64,000 nucleotides of DNA from Asticcacaulis sp. AC460 (lineage in GTDB: Bacteria > Pseudomonadota > Alphaproteobacteria > Caulobacterales > Caulobacteraceae). Under the pieces are notes generated by a model. That model saw only the letters and a list, made by a program, of their open reading frames with translations, was not told the DNA's origin and did not search any database. The stretch spans positions 62,001 to 126,000 of the forward strand of contig NZ_AWGD01000031.1 of NCBI RefSeq assembly GCF_000495795.1. Direction: 5' to 3'. Below, one piece after another: positions 1 to 7,755 of this stretch. The stretch's first letter is position 1. Each line of letters begins with the position of its first letter. The position numbers and the translations under genes were made by a program.

Positions 1-1749
1 AAAAACGAAACTTTTTCGCCGCAACAGGCGCTAATCCTGCGTCTGGTGGTTGGGCTGGGCTTCGGCCTGATCCTGGGCTTCCTGTACCACCAGCTGCGTC
101 CCCTGCCTGACCATGAAGGCCCACTGTGGATGCGGCTCCTGGCGCCGGCCCTGACCCTGGGGGCGTTTGTCATCTGGGCCAACGCGGCCGCCGTACGCCG
201 GGTGAGCCTGGCCGCATGGAGTTTGATCGCCCTGGGTCTTATCGCCTTTATCGCCTGGAACAGTCTGGTTCACGGCGTGCACCAAAACTACAGCCCGCTG
301 TTCTTCAATCTGGCCTTCCTCATCTATCCGTTCCTGTTCATTGCCAGCGAACTGGTCAGTTCCGGCGATCAGGCCGGCAAACCCATCGCCCCGTACAGCC
401 TGTATTTCGACCAGGCCTGGAAACACGGCGTGCAACTGGCCCTGGCGGTCATCTTTACCGCCATGTTCTGGGGCATTCTGTGGCTGGGCGCCGCCTTGCT
501 GGGCTTTATCGGGTTCGACTGGTTCCGCGAGATGATCGAAAGCGAATATTTCTCCTGGCCGGCCTCGGGGCTGGCGATTGCCGCCGCCGTCCATCTCGGC
601 GATGTCCAGACCAAGCTAATGCACGCCTTCCGTTCGCTGGTCCTGGGGGTTCTCTCCTGGCTGTTGCCTGTCATCACCTTGATCGGCATCATCTTTGCCG
701 TCAGCCTGTGTTTCAGCGGATTGCAGCCATTGTGGTCGACCAAGGCGGCAACCGCCTCGCTTCTGGCGGCCTGTGTCGCCCTGGTTCTGTTGGTCAACGC
801 CGCCTATCAGCAGGGCGACGAAGAGCGGCCGGTCCATGTCGTGCTGAAGTGGTCGACGCGGCTGGCTTGCGCGCTGCTACTGGCGTTTTCGCTCCTGGCA
901 GCCTACAGCCTGTACCTGCGTATCCACCAGTACGGCCTGACGCCGGAGCGCGTCCTGGCCGCCGTCGGGGTGTTTGTCGCCGTGCTGTTCGGGCTGGGAT
1001 ACGCCTATGCTGCGGTGCTGCCGCGCGGGCGCTGGATGGCCGGCATCGAGACGATCAATGTCACCCTGGCGTTCGTCAAGGTCCTGGTTTTCCTGGCTGT
1101 CCTGACGCCGGTCGCCGATCCGCTGCGGCTCAGCGCCGAGTCCCAGGCGTCGCGCCTGGAAAGCGGCACTGTCGCCTCGAACAGGTTCGACTGGCGCGTC
1201 CTGCGGTATGAAACCGGCGCCTATGGCCGTACGACGCTTGCCCGTCTGGCCAAGTCGGGCAAGACGGATACGATCCGCGCCAAGGCCAAGGACGCCCTGG
1301 CCTGGAAGGATGAAGACCGGTGGGACCACGATCCCGAACCGCCTGCGCCGAAGAAGCCCGTCGCCGCACGTATCCGCATGGTCCAGGAAGGCGCCGTCCT
1401 GCCGCCCAGCTTCCTGGCGCAGGCCTATCCGTCCAACGGACTCTATCCCGACTGCCTGGATCAGGGCGAAAGTTGCGATGGACTGCTGCTGGACATGAAT
1501 GACGACGGCAAGCCGGAACTGCTGCTTTTGGATGGCCATCGTCTGGTGATGATCTACGAAAGCGATGGCGCGTGGACGGTCGGAAACGGTTTTTCCGAGT
1601 ATCTTGATAAGCAGGAGGCCGAAGCCTTCAAGGCCGGCAAGGTGACGGCACGTGCAGCGGTGTGGAAGGATCTGGACATCGACGGCAGTGTGCGGTCGCT
1701 GAATACGTCAGGTCCGGAGGTGCGCCGGGTGATCCGCAAAGAGCCGTAA
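1..1749 (+). CDS. DUF4153 family multi-pass membrane protein, 5' end cut off
   Basis: The frame is open from the first base (Lys-Asn-Glu-Thr-Phe-Ser-Pro and onward) without a start codon, so the gene begins before the window; the GTG at position 46 is internal. About 350 residues of consecutive hydrophobic segments, roughly ten membrane spans, are followed by a soluble C-terminal part. Composition and layout match DUF4153 proteins, whose biochemical role is unknown. Near the C-terminus (about bases 1490-1530) there is an Asp-rich DMNDDGKPEL loop of the kind seen in calcium-binding FG-GAP/VCBS-like repeats, with two cysteines just before it. The membrane part is the DUF4153 portion; the C-terminal extension may be a periplasmic module. 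Family call moderately sure, function unknown. Confidence 0.75.
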   Translation, partial: KNETFSPQQALILRLVVGLGFGLILGFLYHQLRPLPDHEGPLWMRLLAPALTLGAFVIWANAAAVRRVSLAAWSLIALGLIAFIAWNSLVHGVHQNYSPLFFNLAFLIYPFLFIASELVSSGDQAGKPIAPYSLYFDQAWKHGVQLALAVIFTAMFWGILWLGAALLGFIGFDWFREMIESEYFSWPASGLAIAAAVHLGDVQTKLMHAFRSLVLGVLSWLLPVITLIGIIFAVSLCFSGLQPLWSTKAATASLLAACVALVLLVNAAYQQGDEERPVHVVLKWSTRLACALLLAFSLLAAYSLYLRIHQYGLTPERVLAAVGVFVAVLFGLGYAYAAVLPRGRWMAGIETINVTLAFVKVLVFLAVLTPVADPLRLSAESQASRLESGTVASNRFDWRVLRYETGAYGRTTLARLAKSGKTDTIRAKAKDALAWKDEDRWDHDPEPPAPKKPVAARIRMVQEGAVLPPSFLAQAYPSNGLYPDCLDQGESCDGLLLDMNDDGKPELLLLDGHRLVMIYESDGAWTVGNGFSEYLDKQEAEAFKAGKVTARAAVWKDLDIDGSVRSLNTSGPEVRRVIRKEP

Positions 1750-1838
1750 GGACTTCAGTAAAACCGCTCTCATTTTAAGTTTACACGCTCCGCACGCTGA
1801 CACGGTGATTCCGTGTAAGCGTGCTTTGCTCTAGGCGC

Positions 1839-2600
1839 CTAACGCGGCGCGCTTGGCCTCGGCTTCGGCGCAAGTAACGTCATGATGCCGGTCACCACCA
1901 CCGTTATGATGAAGGTGCCGACGGCCGATACGACAGCGTCGAGGGTCGCCATGGACGCTGCCTGCGCCCCTTCTGAACTCGCGCTTCCCTGAGCGGCCAT
2001 CACCATAACCGCACCGGCCACTGCCGTGAAAATGGCCCCATCGGTCAACGGACGGAACACCGGCCCGCCCTTGATCAGCTTGGTGACCAGTCCCGCGATC
2101 AGCACAGGCACAGCCGCGCCGCCCATCGCAGAGCCAAGGACGTCAGGTGCAAGACTACCCGTGGGCAGCACGTGGACGACCGATATTATGGCAAAGCCAA
2201 TGATGCCGCTGACGACGATGCCCGCCATCCGGTCCATGCCCCTGGCCGGCCGGGCGACGGCGTCGCGCTTCTGCTTCTGCGCCACCATCTTGTCGATGGC
2301 CTCCGCTGCCGGTGACAGGCGCTCGAAAACGTCGCAGATATCGGATGGCGGCAGCTTCGCGGCGTCAAACGGATTGCCATTGGCGCGCCTCAAAAACACC
2401 AGGCGGGCTTCGGTCAGCCGGTCGATATCGGCTCTGGTCACCGGTCCGTCGCCACACCCCAGCCAGTCCGCCAGATAGCGCCAGTCAGTGGCCTGCTCAG
2501 GCGTCGCGGCACCAGCCAGGCAGGTCTCGCGCAGTCTCAGCACGACGTGCGGGAACGTCCCGAACTCATAGGTATCCGGTGTCAATTCTAGCTTAGCCAT
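1839..2600 (-). CDS. Hypothetical membrane protein, 253 aa
   Basis: I do not recognise a family. The N-terminal 125 residues are soluble and charged; they begin like a phage-tail or structural-type protein (KLELTPDTYEFGTFPHVVLR) but show no motif I can name. Residues about 125 to 250 contain four hydrophobic segments typical of a small inner-membrane domain, ending in a short basic tail. The start ATG lies at 2600. The gene converges on the preceding DUF4153 gene, with 89 bases between them, and stands alone otherwise. It reads as a genuine gene from codon composition and from the absence of a better frame. Confidence 0.6.
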   Translation of the reverse strand: MAKLELTPDTYEFGTFPHVVLRLRETCLAGAATPEQATDWRYLADWLGCGDGPVTRADIDRLTEARLVFLRRANGNPFDAAKLPPSDICDVFERLSPAAEAIDKMVAQKQKRDAVARPARGMDRMAGIVVSGIIGFAIISVVHVLPTGSLAPDVLGSAMGGAAVPVLIAGLVTKLIKGGPVFRPLTDGAIFTAVAGAVMVMAAQGSASSEGAQAASMATLDAVVSAVGTFIITVVVTGIMTLLAPKPRPSAPR

Positions 2601-2725
2601 GTCCTCCCCCGAACCGCGTGTGGTGCGATACCGAATTCATAGAGTAAGTACACTCGCGCCAGCAAGCTGTATTTCCAGGTATACTTGGCTACGATCCTGG
2701 TCGAGAGACTGATCAGGTTTTAAGC

Positions 2726-3727
2726 CTAAGCCGCTGCGCGCAGGTTCGGCCGAAGACTGGCGAACAGTTCCAGCGAACGCAATCGCGCCTCGATGTCGTG
2801 GATCGGCATGGAGATGATCAGTTCATCGGCTTGCGTCTGATCAAGGAAGGCGCCCAGGCGTTTTTCGATCGTCGCCGATGAGCCCACCATGGCGTAGCGC
2901 AGCATGTGGTCGATCATTGCCGTCTCGTCCGGACGCAGGTCGGCAATGGCGTCGTAGGACGGCTTGGGGAAGGGTTTGCGGACATTGCGGCGCAGATTGG
3001 CGAAGGACTGCTGCATCGAGGTGTAGAGGAATTCGGCCTCGGCATCGGTGTCCGCCGCCACGCCCATGACGCCGACCATGGTGTGCGGTTTGTCGAGATG
3101 TTCCGAGGGTTGGAAGCGGCTGCGGTAGATGTTGAGCGCTTCGAACAGCAATTCCGGCGCAAAATGCGAGGCAAAGGCATAGGGCAGACCCAGTTGCGCC
3201 GCCAGTTGTGCGCTGTAGAGGGATGAGCCCAGCAGCCAGATCGGTACCTTCGCGTTCATGCCGGGGACGGCCAGGATGCGCTGGTTTTCGTCGGGTTCGT
3301 CCATCAGGGCCTGGAGTTCCAGCACATCGTTTGGAAAGCTGTCGACACCTGAGTCCATGTTACGGCGCAGGGCGCGCGCCGTCATCATGTCGGTGCCGGG
3401 CGCCCTCCCCAGCCCCAGGTCGACCCGGCCGGGGAACAGGGCTTCCAGGGTGCCGAACTGTTCGGCGATCACCAGAGGCGAGTGGTTGGGCAGCATGATG
3501 CCGCCGGAGCCGATGCGGATGGTTTTCGTGGCCTGGCCGACATGGGCAATCACGATCGAGGTCGCCGCCGAGGCGATGGCCGGCATGCCGTGGTGTTCGG
3601 CCAGCCAGTAGCGGTGGTAGCCAGCGGCTTCGGCCGCCTGGGCCATGCGCGCCGAATTGGCCAGGGCATCGGAGACGGTGCCGCCTTCGCTGATCTGCGA
3701 CAGGTCGAGAATGGAAAAGGGGATCAT
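2726..3727 (-). CDS. LLM-class flavin-dependent oxidoreductase (luciferase-like monooxygenase)
   Basis: A 333-residue bacterial luciferase-like TIM barrel. The N-terminal stretch with [15 protein letters not shown], the [21 protein letters not shown] segment and the [14 protein letters not shown] segment are hallmarks of the MsnO8/YhbW subgroup of F420/FMN-dependent LLM proteins. Full length for that subgroup. The family uses reduced flavin to oxidise small organic substrates; the substrate of this subgroup is mostly unknown, so I give no reaction. It is a single gene on the minus strand, 189 bases from the exporter gene that precedes it in transcription direction, so it could be transcribed together with the sulfur genes but is more likely independent. 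Confidence 0.85.
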   Translation of the reverse strand: MIPFSILDLSQISEGGTVSDALANSARMAQAAEAAGYHRYWLAEHHGMPAIASAATSIVIAHVGQATKTIRIGSGGIMLPNHSPLVIAEQFGTLEALFPGRVDLGLGRAPGTDMMTARALRRNMDSGVDSFPNDVLELQALMDEPDENQRILAVPGMNAKVPIWLLGSSLYSAQLAAQLGLPYAFASHFAPELLFEALNIYRSRFQPSEHLDKPHTMVGVMGVAADTDAEAEFLYTSMQQSFANLRRNVRKPFPKPSYDAIADLRPDETAMIDHMLRYAMVGSSATIEKRLGAFLDQTQADELIISMPIHDIEARLRSLELFASLRPNLRAAA

Positions 3728-3916
3728 GGGGCGCGCTCCGGGAGGAGGTGCTTATGTAGGAGGTGCGGCTACGATTTGAAGGGGAAGAGTAGGTAAAGGC
3801 AGAGCGGCCGTGAGATAGACGTTTGAAATTCATAACCTGCTCGACCACTCCATGGCGGGGCGCTTGTCGCCAGGAAGTCCCTAAGATCGGAAACTCCCCT
3901 CACGGAGACGAGGACT

Positions 3917-4702
3917 TCAGACGCCGCGACCAGCGCCAAGTGACTGGTATAGCATATAGACCGCAACGGCGAACACCAGACCGGCAAACCCTGTTGTCAA
4001 AGCGCCTCGCCTGGCCGCGACAAGCTGCGCTACCCTGGTGCCCGCGACACTGCCCGCAAAGCCTCCGCAGACGAAGACGACAGCTATCGGCCAATCAACC
4101 AGACCCGCCATCGCATAGGTCGATGCCGTTGACACACCGAAGGCAGCGACAGAGAAAAGCGACGACGAAATCGCATTTACGATTGGCATCGCGGTTGCCG
4201 CCATAAGGCTGGGCACGATCAGAAAGCCGCCGCCGATGCCGAAAAAGCCAGACAGCAGACCCGTCGCCAGCCCGAAGGCAACGAGACGGGGAAAATTGTC
4301 CCCATTGAGTCGAACCTTGGGATTTCCTTCGGCATTGCGGTTCACGAGCATCAGTCCGGCCACGATCATCATCAGCAAGGCGAACAGCGAGAGCAACACC
4401 TTGCCGTTAAGGAGCTTGCCAAAGTAAGCGCCGATCAGAGCGCCGATAACGCCGCTTACCGTAAAAACCATGACGCAGCGCCATTTGACGGTACCGGTGC
4501 GCACCCGGCCGATCAAACTAATGGCTGCGTTCAATGCAACGCTGACGGCGCTCGTGCCGATGGCGATGTGGGGGTTGGTTATGCCAACAACATACACCAG
4601 CAAGGGAACGGCCAGAATCGACCCGCCTCCCCCCACCAGTGACAAGGTAAAGCCGACAAGACCGCCGGCAATCGCCGCTAAGAGATAGTGGATGTCGAAC
4701 AT
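3917..4702 (-). CDS. TauE/SafE (TSUP) family sulfite/anion exporter
   Basis: 261 residues, about eight membrane spans, with the TSUP hallmark GFTLSLVGGGGSILAVPLL near the N-terminus and a second GFFGIGGGFLIVPSL repeat after the midpoint, reflecting the internal duplication of the family. TSUP permeases move sulfite, thiosulfate or related sulfur anions across the inner membrane. I start at ATG 4702 (MFDIHYLL), ten bases after the upstream rhodanese stop; an in-frame ATG at 4741 would overlap that gene. Last gene of a leftward regulator-rhodanese-rhodanese-exporter set. Its likely job is export of sulfite formed when persulfide is oxidised by the divergent MBL protein; that role is inferred from context. 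Confidence 0.88.
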   Translation of the reverse strand: MFDIHYLLAAIAGGLVGFTLSLVGGGGSILAVPLLVYVVGITNPHIAIGTSAVSVALNAAISLIGRVRTGTVKWRCVMVFTVSGVIGALIGAYFGKLLNGKVLLSLFALLMMIVAGLMLVNRNAEGNPKVRLNGDNFPRLVAFGLATGLLSGFFGIGGGFLIVPSLMAATAMPIVNAISSSLFSVAAFGVSTASTYAMAGLVDWPIAVVFVCGGFAGSVAGTRVAQLVAARRGALTTGFAGLVFAVAVYMLYQSLGAGRGV

Positions 4703-4712
4703 GGCTGTTGCT

Positions 4713-5225
4713 TTACGCCTGACGGCGATTCCAGGGGGCAAGCATCAGCAATTTCGCCATGCCACAAAAACCCGTAACGCCCGCAAACACCAGCCCGGCC
4801 CCGACAAGGCCAGACAACAGGATGAGAGGCGCGGCGACAAAGCGGGCGAGCAGTACGCCCGCGACGACGAGGAGTCCGGCGGCGATCATCACCTGACGCT
4901 GAAGTTCGATCGGTTGCCGGGCGTCCTTTTGCACAGGCAGGCCGCTCTGCTTCCAATTGTCCAGGCCGCCGTCGAGCAGAAGCCAGTTTCGCTCGCCAGC
5001 CTTGGCCGCAAGTCGGTCGGCATGAACCTGAGTGCGGCCGCCGCTCTTGCAGTGGAAGACGATGATGTCGCCTTCAATCGTGACGGCATCGAGCGCCGAT
5101 ACCGGACAATTCAACGCGCCTTCGATGCGTTCGCGGCGGTGTTCGTCAGCGTCCCGGATATCGACCAACACTGCGCCGTTGCGGACCAGACGCGCTGCGT
5201 CTGCCGGGCTGATTAACCTACTCAT
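4713..5225 (-). CDS. Rhodanese with two-span membrane anchor (YgaP-like)
   Basis: 170 residues: a rhodanese domain at about 1-100, with the active-site loop CKSGGRT (Cys59), followed by two hydrophobic segments at about 110-155 matching the DUF2892 membrane domain. This is the architecture of Escherichia coli YgaP, a membrane-bound sulfurtransferase. The catalytic cysteine takes up sulfane sulfur as a persulfide and passes it to an acceptor; here the likely partner is glutathione persulfide made from sulfide. It lies 14 bases after the smaller rhodanese and 10 bases before the TSUP exporter, so it belongs to the same operon. Assignment by architecture is strong; the physiological donor is inferred. 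Confidence 0.88.
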   Translation of the reverse strand: MSRLISPADAARLVRNGAVLVDIRDADEHRRERIEGALNCPVSALDAVTIEGDIIVFHCKSGGRTQVHADRLAAKAGERNWLLLDGGLDNWKQSGLPVQKDARQPIELQRQVMIAAGLLVVAGVLLARFVAAPLILLSGLVGAGLVFAGVTGFCGMAKLLMLAPWNRRQA

Positions 5226-5239
5226 GACGGATACTTTCG

Positions 5240-5557
5240 TTACTTGATTTGAATTGGCAGACCGGCGGCAGCCCAGGCGTCAAATCCACCTTCCAGCAGA
5301 TAGACCTCAGGCGCCGAAGTCGTGGCGCGCAGTCGCTGCGCGTTCATCGTGGTGCGCCGGCCAGACCGGCAGTGAAATATGACCGGTTGATCGTGATCCA
5401 CGGACACCGCGTCCGGCCGCAAGCCGGAAAGTGCCAGGTGGCCGGCCTCGGGAATGACCTGATCGCGCTCATCAGCCTCACGGATGTCGAACAACCTCGC
5501 GCCGGCGGTGATCAGAATCTGCGCATCCGCAGGTGAAATCGTATTAGCCGCGTTCAT
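5240..5557 (-). CDS. Single-domain rhodanese sulfurtransferase
   Basis: I start at ATG 5557 (MNAANTISPADAQ), which gives a 105-residue single-domain rhodanese with catalytic Cys63 in the loop CRSGRRT. An upstream in-frame start at 5692 would give 45 extra residues that are only the antisense of the regulator gene, so I reject it. The start overlaps the end of the ArsR-family gene by 14 bases, which suggests translational coupling. Soluble cytoplasmic rhodaneses of this size move sulfane sulfur between glutathione persulfide, thiosulfate and cyanide or protein acceptors. With the regulator, the anchored rhodanese and the exporter it forms a leftward sulfur-detoxification operon. Confidence 0.88.
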   Translation of the reverse strand: MNAANTISPADAQILITAGARLFDIREADERDQVIPEAGHLALSGLRPDAVSVDHDQPVIFHCRSGRRTTMNAQRLRATTSAPEVYLLEGGFDAWAAAGLPIQIK

Positions 5558-5894
5558 GAGGCGACTCCATAGTTGGCAGGTCAGGACAATAGATGTCGCG
5601 GAGCAGGGCCAGGACGCGGGCGGCTTTTTCGTCCGAGACCCGGTAGAAAAGCGACTGAGACTCGCGACGGTTTGTGACAATGCCCTCATCACGCAGCTTG
5701 GCGAGATGCTGGGACAAGGCCGACTGACTCAGGCTCAATCCGTCGGACAGCGCAGACACGGAAAGTTCGCCCGCGGTCAACAGGTGGCAAAGGATGAGCA
5801 GGCGTTGCTCATTTGCAAGCGCCCGCAGCAGGCAAGCGGCCTCGCCGGCCTTCGCCTCGAATACGCTTAGTTCGGTTGTGAAAGCGTTTTGCAT
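5544..5894 (-). CDS. bigR: ArsR-family persulfide-sensing repressor (BigR/SqrR-like)
   Basis: A 116-residue ArsR/SmtB winged-helix protein. The recognition helix region is SLSQSALSQHLAKLRDEG at about 53-71. It lacks the metal-binding cysteine cluster of ArsR but has Cys36 in helix 2 (LILCHLL) and Cys103 in the C-terminal helix (DIYCPDLP). This is the cysteine pair that in BigR and SqrR forms a disulfide or polysulfide bridge on exposure to persulfide and releases the DNA. An extra Cys21 is present. It is first in the leftward rhodanese-TSUP operon and diverges from a blh-like gene, the known BigR gene neighbourhood. It likely represses both directions through the palindrome at 5905-5941. Confidence 0.85.
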   Translation of the reverse strand: MQNAFTTELSVFEAKAGEAACLLRALANEQRLLILCHLLTAGELSVSALSDGLSLSQSALSQHLAKLRDEGIVTNRRESQSLFYRVSDEKAARVLALLRDIYCPDLPTMESPHERG

Positions 5895-5904
5895 TAGCCC
5901 TTCC

Positions 5905-5941
5905 TATATTAGATATTGCTTATTTAGTCACTTCTAATATA
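5905..5941. promoter_or_regulatory. Candidate BigR operator in the divergent promoter region
   Basis: Perfect 9-base inverted repeat TATATTAGA (5905-5913) and TCTAATATA (5933-5941), separated by 19 bases, in the AT-rich 73-base gap between the regulator start (5894) and the MBL gene start (5968). An AT-rich palindrome between a BigR gene and blh is what the family binds. The site is close enough to both starts to block both promoters. Operator identity is inferred from symmetry and position. Confidence 0.6.
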
Positions 5942-5967
5942 TATGTCAAGCCAATAGGAGAGCCGTT

Positions 5968-6864
5968 ATGCCCAAAGCTGAAATTAAAGCCTTTTTCGAC
6001 GAACCCACCCATACCGTGACGTATCTCGTATGGGACGCAGAGAGCGGTTCGGGGCTGGTGATCGATCCGGTGCTCGACTTCGATGTCACGACCGGCGAAG
6101 TCGATACCCGGTCGGTTGAAGCCGTGCTGGCCAGCGCCATTGCCGAGAAAGTCCGGATTGAGTGGGTTTTGGAAACCCATGTCCACGCCGATCACTTGAG
6201 CGCCGCGCCGCTCATCAAGGCGCGGACAGGTGCGCGCATCGGCATTGGCGAACATATTGTGGACGTACAGCGCATTTTCCGCCCGGTGTTCAATGCGGTT
6301 GACGTGAAGCCCGAGGGGGGCGATTTCGATGCCCTGTTTTCAGACGGCGAAATGCTTCACGTGGGAGGCCTGAAGGTTGAGGTGCTTTACACACCGGGCC
6401 ATACGCCTGCAGATGTCAGTTACAGAATCGACGACGCGGTCTTTGTTGGCGACACCCTGTTCATGCCGGATTACGGAACGGCGCGCGCCGACTTTCCCGG
6501 CGGTGACGCGCGCGCGCTTTACCGCTCAACCCGTAAACTGTTGGCCCTTCCGCCCGAAACCCGACTCTTCATGTGTCATGATTACAAGGCCCCCGGCCGC
6601 GACCACTATGCGTGGGAAACGACCGTCAAAGACGAGAAAGCCGCCAACAACCATGTCCGTGACGGCATTTCAGAAGACGCGTTCGTCAGGATGCGAACAG
6701 AAAGGGATGCCGGACTTGCGGCGCCAAAGCTTCTCTTGCCCTCAATTCAGGTCAATATGCGGGGTGGCCGGTTTCCTCCCGCGACGTCCAACGGCGTGCG
6801 CTATATGCTGGTACCCGTAAAAGTTAAAGGGTCACCTGATGCCGTGATGTGGCAGGGCGGTTAG
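5968..6864 (+). CDS. blh: MBL-fold persulfide dioxygenase-like protein (Blh/ETHE1 type)
   Basis: 298 residues, metallo-beta-lactamase fold. The metal motif HVHADH sits near residue 70, followed by GHTPADVSY, GDTLFMPDYGTARADFPGG and a late CHDY histidine. The long insert and the GTARADFPGG segment are those of the ETHE1/Blh group, which use one iron to oxidise glutathione persulfide to sulfite and glutathione. A Shine-Dalgarno-like AGGAG lies just before ATG 5968. Divergent from bigR across the palindromic gap, so co-regulated with the two rhodaneses and the exporter: sulfide is bound as persulfide, oxidised here, and the sulfite probably leaves by the TSUP protein. Confidence 0.88.
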   Translation: MPKAEIKAFFDEPTHTVTYLVWDAESGSGLVIDPVLDFDVTTGEVDTRSVEAVLASAIAEKVRIEWVLETHVHADHLSAAPLIKARTGARIGIGEHIVDVQRIFRPVFNAVDVKPEGGDFDALFSDGEMLHVGGLKVEVLYTPGHTPADVSYRIDDAVFVGDTLFMPDYGTARADFPGGDARALYRSTRKLLALPPETRLFMCHDYKAPGRDHYAWETTVKDEKAANNHVRDGISEDAFVRMRTERDAGLAAPKLLLPSIQVNMRGGRFPPATSNGVRYMLVPVKVKGSPDAVMWQGG

Positions 6865-6934
6865 AAACCGTGCACCGCGGCGAAGGAAGGCTGGCTATTG
6901 GCAAGGCCCGGTCACCCGGACAGAACCGCTGTCC

Positions 6935-7087
6935 TCAGCCGTTGTTGCGCCAGGATCTTACGCCCTCAAGGGCGGCCGCCAGACGGTCACCCAGACCGTG
7001 GAAGAAGCTCGGAAAGATCAGATTCAGCGCAATCACCGTGACCAGAATTCCAACCATGATCAGGCCGTGGCGCTTCATATCGGACAT
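6935..7087 (-). CDS. Small single-span membrane protein, 50 aa
   Basis: A 50-residue reading frame from ATG 7087 to TGA 6935. It has a short charged N-terminus (MSDMKRHG), one strongly hydrophobic segment of about 20 residues (LIMVGILVTVIALNLIFPS) and an amphipathic basic tail ending in RSWRNNG. On the minus strand a GGAGCGGGC stretch lies a suitable distance before the ATG. It is tail-to-tail with the persulfide dioxygenase gene. A short palindrome CGATC-N5-GATCG at 7104-7118 lies just upstream and could be part of its promoter. No family recognised; the composition looks coding, but it is small and has no homolog I can name. Confidence 0.5.
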   Translation of the reverse strand: MSDMKRHGLIMVGILVTVIALNLIFPSFFHGLGDRLAAALEGVRSWRNNG

Positions 7088-7246
7088 GCCCGCTCCTTCG
7101 TTGCGATCACAATGATCGTGAACGGGGCGTTTAGCAAGCGAATATGGCGAGATTGTGCAGTGCGCTCGCCCCTGACGAGTTGATAAGACTTGAATCGTTA
7201 GGGCCTGCTGTGCAGCCTAAGGCATCCAAGGCTATGGGAGGCAAGG

Positions 7247-7549
7247 ATGTATATTATCCCTACGATACTCGGCGCGCTGCTGGCGTGCGGCATTGTCAGC
7301 CGTATTCTGCTGTTTCTCATGAAGAACTTGCCCGACGATGTTATCCGCCTGGCGATTGCCAACGGCGTCACCGCAGTCATCGGTTTTGTGCTCGGCGGTT
7401 TCGGCGCGGCAAACGGCGGACCGTTTGAGCCGGCCGGCGGCCTGATCTATCCTGTCGTTCAGATCGTCGTATTCGGTATCGACCTGCTGGCGCTGAAAGG
7501 CCGGCGCGCCGCGAAGGCGGCTGCGAAAGCCGAGCGTGAGAAAGGGTAA
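7247..7549 (+). CDS. Hypothetical small membrane protein, 100 aa
   Basis: 100 residues with three hydrophobic segments: an N-terminal one (IIPTILGALLACGIVSRILLF), a central one after a short charged loop (VTAVIGFVLGGFGAANGG) and a third (IYPVVQIVVFGIDLLALKG). It ends in a lysine- and alanine-rich basic tail. The start ATG at 7247 has GGGAGGCAAGG directly upstream, a good ribosome binding site. I do not recognise a family. It faces clpA tail-to-tail, with a strong shared terminator between them. Confidence 0.65.
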   Translation: MYIIPTILGALLACGIVSRILLFLMKNLPDDVIRLAIANGVTAVIGFVLGGFGAANGGPFEPAGGLIYPVVQIVVFGIDLLALKGRRAAKAAAKAEREKG

Positions 7550-7551
7550 GG

Positions 7552-7572
7552 CCAGGGGCCTCAGGCCCCTGG
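7552..7572. terminator. GC-rich hairpin after the 100-aa membrane protein gene
   Basis: A 9-base perfect stem CCAGGGGCC / GGCCCCTGG around a 3-base loop begins 3 bases after the stop codon at 7549. There is no U-tract, so it may be an RNA 3'-end stabiliser or pause rather than a complete terminator. A related GGGGTCCAGGGGCC stretch recurs at 7709-7722, on the clpA side of the gap. Confidence 0.4.
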
Positions 7573-7620
7573 ACCCCATAACTCGACAGTGAAGGCTGGA
7601 ATATCGAGGGTATAAGAGAT

Positions 7621-7666
7621 ACCAAAGAAAAACCCTGGACCGCTTGGTCCAGGGTTTTTCTTTGGT
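7621..7666. terminator. Bidirectional rho-independent terminator
   Basis: A perfect 21-base inverted repeat (7621-7641 and 7646-7666) around a 4-base loop. The core CCCTGGACC / GGTCCAGGG is flanked by A-runs on one side and T-runs on the other, so it can work in both directions. It separates the convergent 100-aa membrane protein gene and clpA. Confidence 0.85.
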
Positions 7667-7755
7667 TTTCATAAGCCGCCGGCATCTCAATCTACGCCGT
7701 CAGGTTACGGGGTCCAGGGGCCAAAGAACGTTTCTTGGGACCCCTGGCCTTAAAC

